Shown one piece after another: positions 30,907 through 33,698 of a stretch of DNA of 33,698 bases. Location: assembly GCA_902800345.1 (NCBI GenBank), contig CADCDO010000050.1, positions 1 to 33,698 on the forward strand, in the 5' to 3' direction. The notes beneath the pieces were generated by a model. The model was not told where the DNA came from. It did not search any database and was given only the letters and a program-made list of their open reading frames with translations. Position 1 is the stretch's first letter; every line of letters starts with the position of its first letter. This DNA is from Fibrobacter succinogenes. GTDB taxonomy: Bacteria > Fibrobacterota > Fibrobacteria > Fibrobacterales > Fibrobacteraceae. Made by a program: the position numbers and the translations under genes.

Positions 30907-32106
30907 ATGAACAAAAAACTGATTGCACTTACTTTTGCAGCGAGCCTCTTGGCTGCTTGCGGCAGCGATTCTTCGAGCAACGCAAGCTCTGATTCGGATG
31001 ATTACAAGCGTGATTTTGCCACGTCTATTTCGACGGGCGAAACCATGTTTATCGGCACGATGTCCTTGAACCATACGGATGATTTGGGCAAGGACTTTAT
31101 TGAAGTCGGTACGCGTGCGGGCGTTGTCTTTTATGATAACGCATTGTTTATTTCTGACTTGGAAGTCGGTTCCATCGCTCGTTACAGCTTGGCTGAAAAT
31201 AACAAACTCGGCAAAAAGGTGGCTGAACTTTCACTTCCTGGAAAATGGTCGGACCATATCTACTTTGTGAATAAGGAAAAAGCGTATGTCGGCGGTATGA
31301 TGGATTCCCTTCTCATCATCAATCCGAAAACCATGAAGATAACGGGTGCTATTGACCTTTCCAAGTACAAGAATAAGAATGCTTATGTGGTAACCCCCGG
31401 TACTGGCGTGATTGTCGATAATCGCCTTTATGTAGGTCTCATCCAGAACCAAGATGAATACCGCACGGGCAATCAAGCTGAAGTTGCCATTATCGATGTC
31501 AAGAAGGACAAAGTCATTGCCGTTGCTACGGATGACCGCGTCGCTGCGGTAGGTTCTTTAGATGACTCGGAAAATCAGTCGTTTACGGTACTTGACGGTT
31601 ATATTTATTGCTACAGTAATGCTTCTTGGGGGTACGCTCCGGGCCAAGTTGACGGATACCTCCGCATTAAAGTGGGCGAAACCAAGTTTGACAAGGATTA
31701 CGCTTGGTTAGTGAGCAAGGAAGTTGCCATTGACGGAATCACCAAGAAAGGTGTTTTCAAATATCTCGCCCCGTCAACAGTTCCGAGCGAAGGTTACGTT
31801 TACTCTTTCTTGAACGTGATGAAGGATCTGGAAAAGGGTTGGCTTGATGCGGAAAGCTACCACAATCCTACTTGCAAGCCGGTGCAGATTGACCTTGCCA
31901 AGAAGAAGATGAAGGCTTTGCCGATTGATTATACTTCGAGCTGGGCTAGCTACGGTAAGTACGTGGAAGATGATGGCAAGATAATCTTTGCGGTTTCTAC
32001 GGAAAAGGATGGCAATGCTTACTTCCGCTATGATCCGAAGACGAAAAAAGCCAATAAAATTGCCAAGGCTGAACAAATTCCGATGTGGATTGTGCCGTTG
32101 AAGTAA
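30907..32106 (+). CDS. Lipoprotein, beta-propeller-like (DUF4374-like), next to a TonB receptor
   Basis: This is a 399-residue protein with CAAGGAG seven bases before the ATG. The lipoprotein signal is LIALTFAASLLAAC with Cys18, then a Ser/Asp-rich linker. The rest is a run of four-stranded repeats: GVVFYDNALFISDLEVGSIARYSL, DHIYFVNKEKAYVGGMMDSLLIINPKTMKI, GVIVDNRLYVGLIQN, and KIIFAVSTEKDGNAYFRYDPKTKKA. This is the appearance of a beta-propeller like the DUF4374 proteins encoded with siderophore receptors in Bacteroidota. It is probably envelope-anchored and helps bind or pass the ligand. It precedes the TonB-dependent receptor by 192 bases. Confidence 0.75.
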   Translation: MNKKLIALTFAASLLAACGSDSSSNASSDSDDYKRDFATSISTGETMFIGTMSLNHTDDLGKDFIEVGTRAGVVFYDNALFISDLEVGSIARYSLAENNKLGKKVAELSLPGKWSDHIYFVNKEKAYVGGMMDSLLIINPKTMKITGAIDLSKYKNKNAYVVTPGTGVIVDNRLYVGLIQNQDEYRTGNQAEVAIIDVKKDKVIAVATDDRVAAVGSLDDSENQSFTVLDGYIYCYSNASWGYAPGQVDGYLRIKVGETKFDKDYAWLVSKEVAIDGITKKGVFKYLAPSTVPSEGYVYSFLNVMKDLEKGWLDAESYHNPTCKPVQIDLAKKKMKALPIDYTSSWASYGKYVEDDGKIIFAVSTEKDGNAYFRYDPKTKKANKIAKAEQIPMWIVPLK

Positions 32107-32119
32107 AAACGTTTTCACT

Positions 32120-32285
32120 ATACGTCATCCTGAGTGAAACGAAGACTTCTCTAAAGACGAGTGTCGTGGACATGCTTGCATGGACATGACCGAGTCAATG
32201 AGAAGGGGCTTTTGCCCCATCCAGTGCATTTTAATGTTATGGAGAAACGCCCTGGATTCTTCGCCTTTATAGGCTCAGAATGACG
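32120..32285. repeat. Dispersed intergenic repeat, interrupted copy
   Basis: It begins with a GTCATCCTGAG type end and finishes with CTGGATTCTTC...CTCAGAATGACG, as in the 9080-9161 element. About 100 extra bases lie between, including hairpins (GGGGC-TTTT-GCCCC) and a CATG-rich palindromic stretch. No gene is present. It separates the lipoprotein and receptor genes. Confidence 0.6.
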
Positions 32286-32298
32286 CTTCATGTAGAAT

Positions 32299-33698
32299 AT
32301 GAATTTGCGTAAAATAAAAAAAATTGATATTGCTTTTGCGGCGTTTGCCGCTATTTCTGCTTATGCGCAGGATGACGAAGTTACTTCGTTCGAAGATTTT
32401 GATGAACCGGTCGTGGAAAGTTCCGCGACGAATGGCGACGCCAATGGTAATGCATCCGACGCTCGCGATAATGCCGCTGTGAGTGGTGCCGCAAGCACAT
32501 CAGCGAGTTCCGAAGATGTCACAAAGCTGGATTTGCTTTCGGTCGAGACAGAATCGGAAGCGGAACAGGCTGCGATCGCTAAAAAAGTGGAAACGGTTTC
32601 GACGATTGATGCCGCTGAATTGCAGAACACAAGCAAGAGCGTTTCCAAGGCGATTAATTCTGCGTCTGGCGTGAAAGTGCGCAAGTCTGGCGGAATGGGA
32701 AGCGAAGGCAAGATTAACATTCGCGGCATGGAAGGCAAGAACATCAAGGTGCTTGTCAACGGCGTTCCTGTCGAAACGCAGGGAAATTTGGGGCTTGACG
32801 ACATTCCCATTGACCAAATTGCGGATATCGAGATTTATAAGGGCTATATTCCGGCACGATTCGCAACAGACGGTGCGGGCGGAGCCATTAACATTGTGAC
32901 TAAAAAGCGTCCTGCAAATTCAATTGACGCCTCTTATAGTTTTTCGAGTTTCAATACACACAAAGCGTCTGTCAGTGCAAGCCATTTGATAGACAGCATC
33001 GTGGGAGCGGCAAACCTTGAAATTGGCGTATCCGGCTACTTTAATCATTCCGACAACAATTACGAATTCACTTCGCCTTACATGAAAAGTTCTACAGGCA
33101 AGGATACAAGTGTTGTTCGCGATCACGACCATTATACCTCTTACAATGTGCAGGCTTTCGCAAATTTGACGAATGCCTGGTTTGATAAAATCTCGCTCGG
33201 TGCTAGTTTTGGTGCGTTTGACAAGGAAATTCAGGGAATTGAATATCGCATTAAGGAGACTACGTCCGAAGGCTACAATTTCGGTGCATCGCTTGGTTTT
33301 GATAAGAAAAATTTCTTTGCGAAAAATTTGAATTTCGGCGACTATTTTTCATTTGGTTTTGCAGAAAACAAAATAATCGATACAAGCCGTGTCCATTGCC
33401 GCAACTGGTTTAGCTGCGATGTCGCAAAGAAAAATGTAGGCGAACTTACGTCTATGGGGCTCCCGAAGCTTCGTACTGTTGAAATTTACGATTTTAATAA
33501 TTTATTGAATCTTGATTATCAATATGTAAAAGATCAGTTTGTTTATTTGAATACGCTTCTCAGATATCATAAGGAAAATCCTGAAGATGATCTTGGTTCG
33601 GAAAAGATGGGTTTCAATACGGCAGGGCTTCCAGGTGAAATGTTTTCTGTGACTACTGGCATTTCGCTTGAAAATCGTTTCTGGAATTCTCGAATCCA
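32299..33698 (+). CDS. TonB-dependent outer membrane receptor, 3' end outside window
   Basis: About 466 codons are visible from the ATG at 32299. The signal peptide is KKIDIAFAAFAAISAYAQ, followed by an acidic/Ala/Ser-rich spacer to about residue 75. The plug domain is clear: VSTIDAAELQNTSKSVSKAI, GVKVRKSGGMGSEGKINIRG, IKVLVNGVPVE, IADIEIYKGYIPARF, and GGAINIVTKK. The following part is a beta-barrel with aromatic-rich strands. I see no carboxypeptidase-like N-terminal domain and no confident TonB box. The ligand is unknown; a metal chelate is suggested by the divergent ABC pair and the propeller lipoprotein. Confidence 0.92.
   Translation, partial: MNLRKIKKIDIAFAAFAAISAYAQDDEVTSFEDFDEPVVESSATNGDANGNASDARDNAAVSGAASTSASSEDVTKLDLLSVETESEAEQAAIAKKVETVSTIDAAELQNTSKSVSKAINSASGVKVRKSGGMGSEGKINIRGMEGKNIKVLVNGVPVETQGNLGLDDIPIDQIADIEIYKGYIPARFATDGAGGAINIVTKKRPANSIDASYSFSSFNTHKASVSASHLIDSIVGAANLEIGVSGYFNHSDNNYEFTSPYMKSSTGKDTSVVRDHDHYTSYNVQAFANLTNAWFDKISLGASFGAFDKEIQGIEYRIKETTSEGYNFGASLGFDKKNFFAKNLNFGDYFSFGFAENKIIDTSRVHCRNWFSCDVAKKNVGELTSMGLPKLRTVEIYDFNNLLNLDYQYVKDQFVYLNTLLRYHKENPEDDLGSEKMGFNTAGLPGEMFSVTTGISLENRFWNSRI

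Overview
The window looks like a Fibrobacter-type chromosome (phylum Fibrobacterota). This is inferred from style, not from a marker gene: a lipoprotein has the long serine-rich linker typical of Fibrobacter secreted proteins, base composition is moderate, and the same kinds of dispersed hairpin repeats recur between and inside genes. No rRNA, tRNA, CRISPR array or complete insertion sequence was seen.

Layout. 1-1163: a secreted alpha/beta hydrolase (cut by the window edge) and a flavodoxin-like reductase. 1427-7471: a first defence/accessory block on the minus strand, holding a decayed chimeric pseudogene, an intact YhcG-type (DUF1016) nuclease, a DUF4160 gene overlapping a small partner gene, a small winged-helix-like gene, and a 788-residue protein joining nuclease, adenine methylase and target-recognition regions. 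About 585 bases without genes follow, holding a structured leader RNA, a G-quadruplex motif and inverted repeats. 7472-14954: a LysR regulator with a deleted DNA-recognition helix, the biotin genes bioA-bioW-bioF-bioD, a GNAT acetyltransferase, a lipoprotein and a ZIP metal transporter. 15104-18753: an exported hydrolase, a methyltransferase and a DUF4832 lipoprotein. 18756-27010: a second defence block, with DUF2442, a VapBC-like toxin-antitoxin pair, a Type III restriction-modification system (mod-res), a small gene coupled to an RNA 2'-phosphotransferase (KptA), and an AAA/DUF4143 ATPase behind three operator-like repeats spaced 33 bp apart. 27255-33698: a heterodimeric ABC exporter-fold transporter, divergent from a beta-propeller-like lipoprotein and a TonB-dependent receptor, which together suggest siderophore or metal-chelate uptake.

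The most interesting signal is a pair of homologous, highly structured 5' leaders. One precedes the fused R-M-S gene (minus strand, about 7131 to 6892). The other precedes the Type III mod gene (plus strand, about 19773 to 20062). The two genes are not close homologues, yet the leaders share a -10-like block, a GCTCTTATTC block, nested helices whose sequences differ but still pair, the string GTTTGTGC, and a CCACGC-plus-U-tract block. In both, a 10-bp long-range helix with one bulged base and compensatory differences can form next to the U tract. That helix excludes the hairpin that shares its 5' strand. Both leaders also end in a small hairpin that encloses the Shine-Dalgarno sequence. I do not recognise the family. 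It looks like a cis-acting switch or a pseudoknotted ncRNA shared by unrelated DNA-modification systems.
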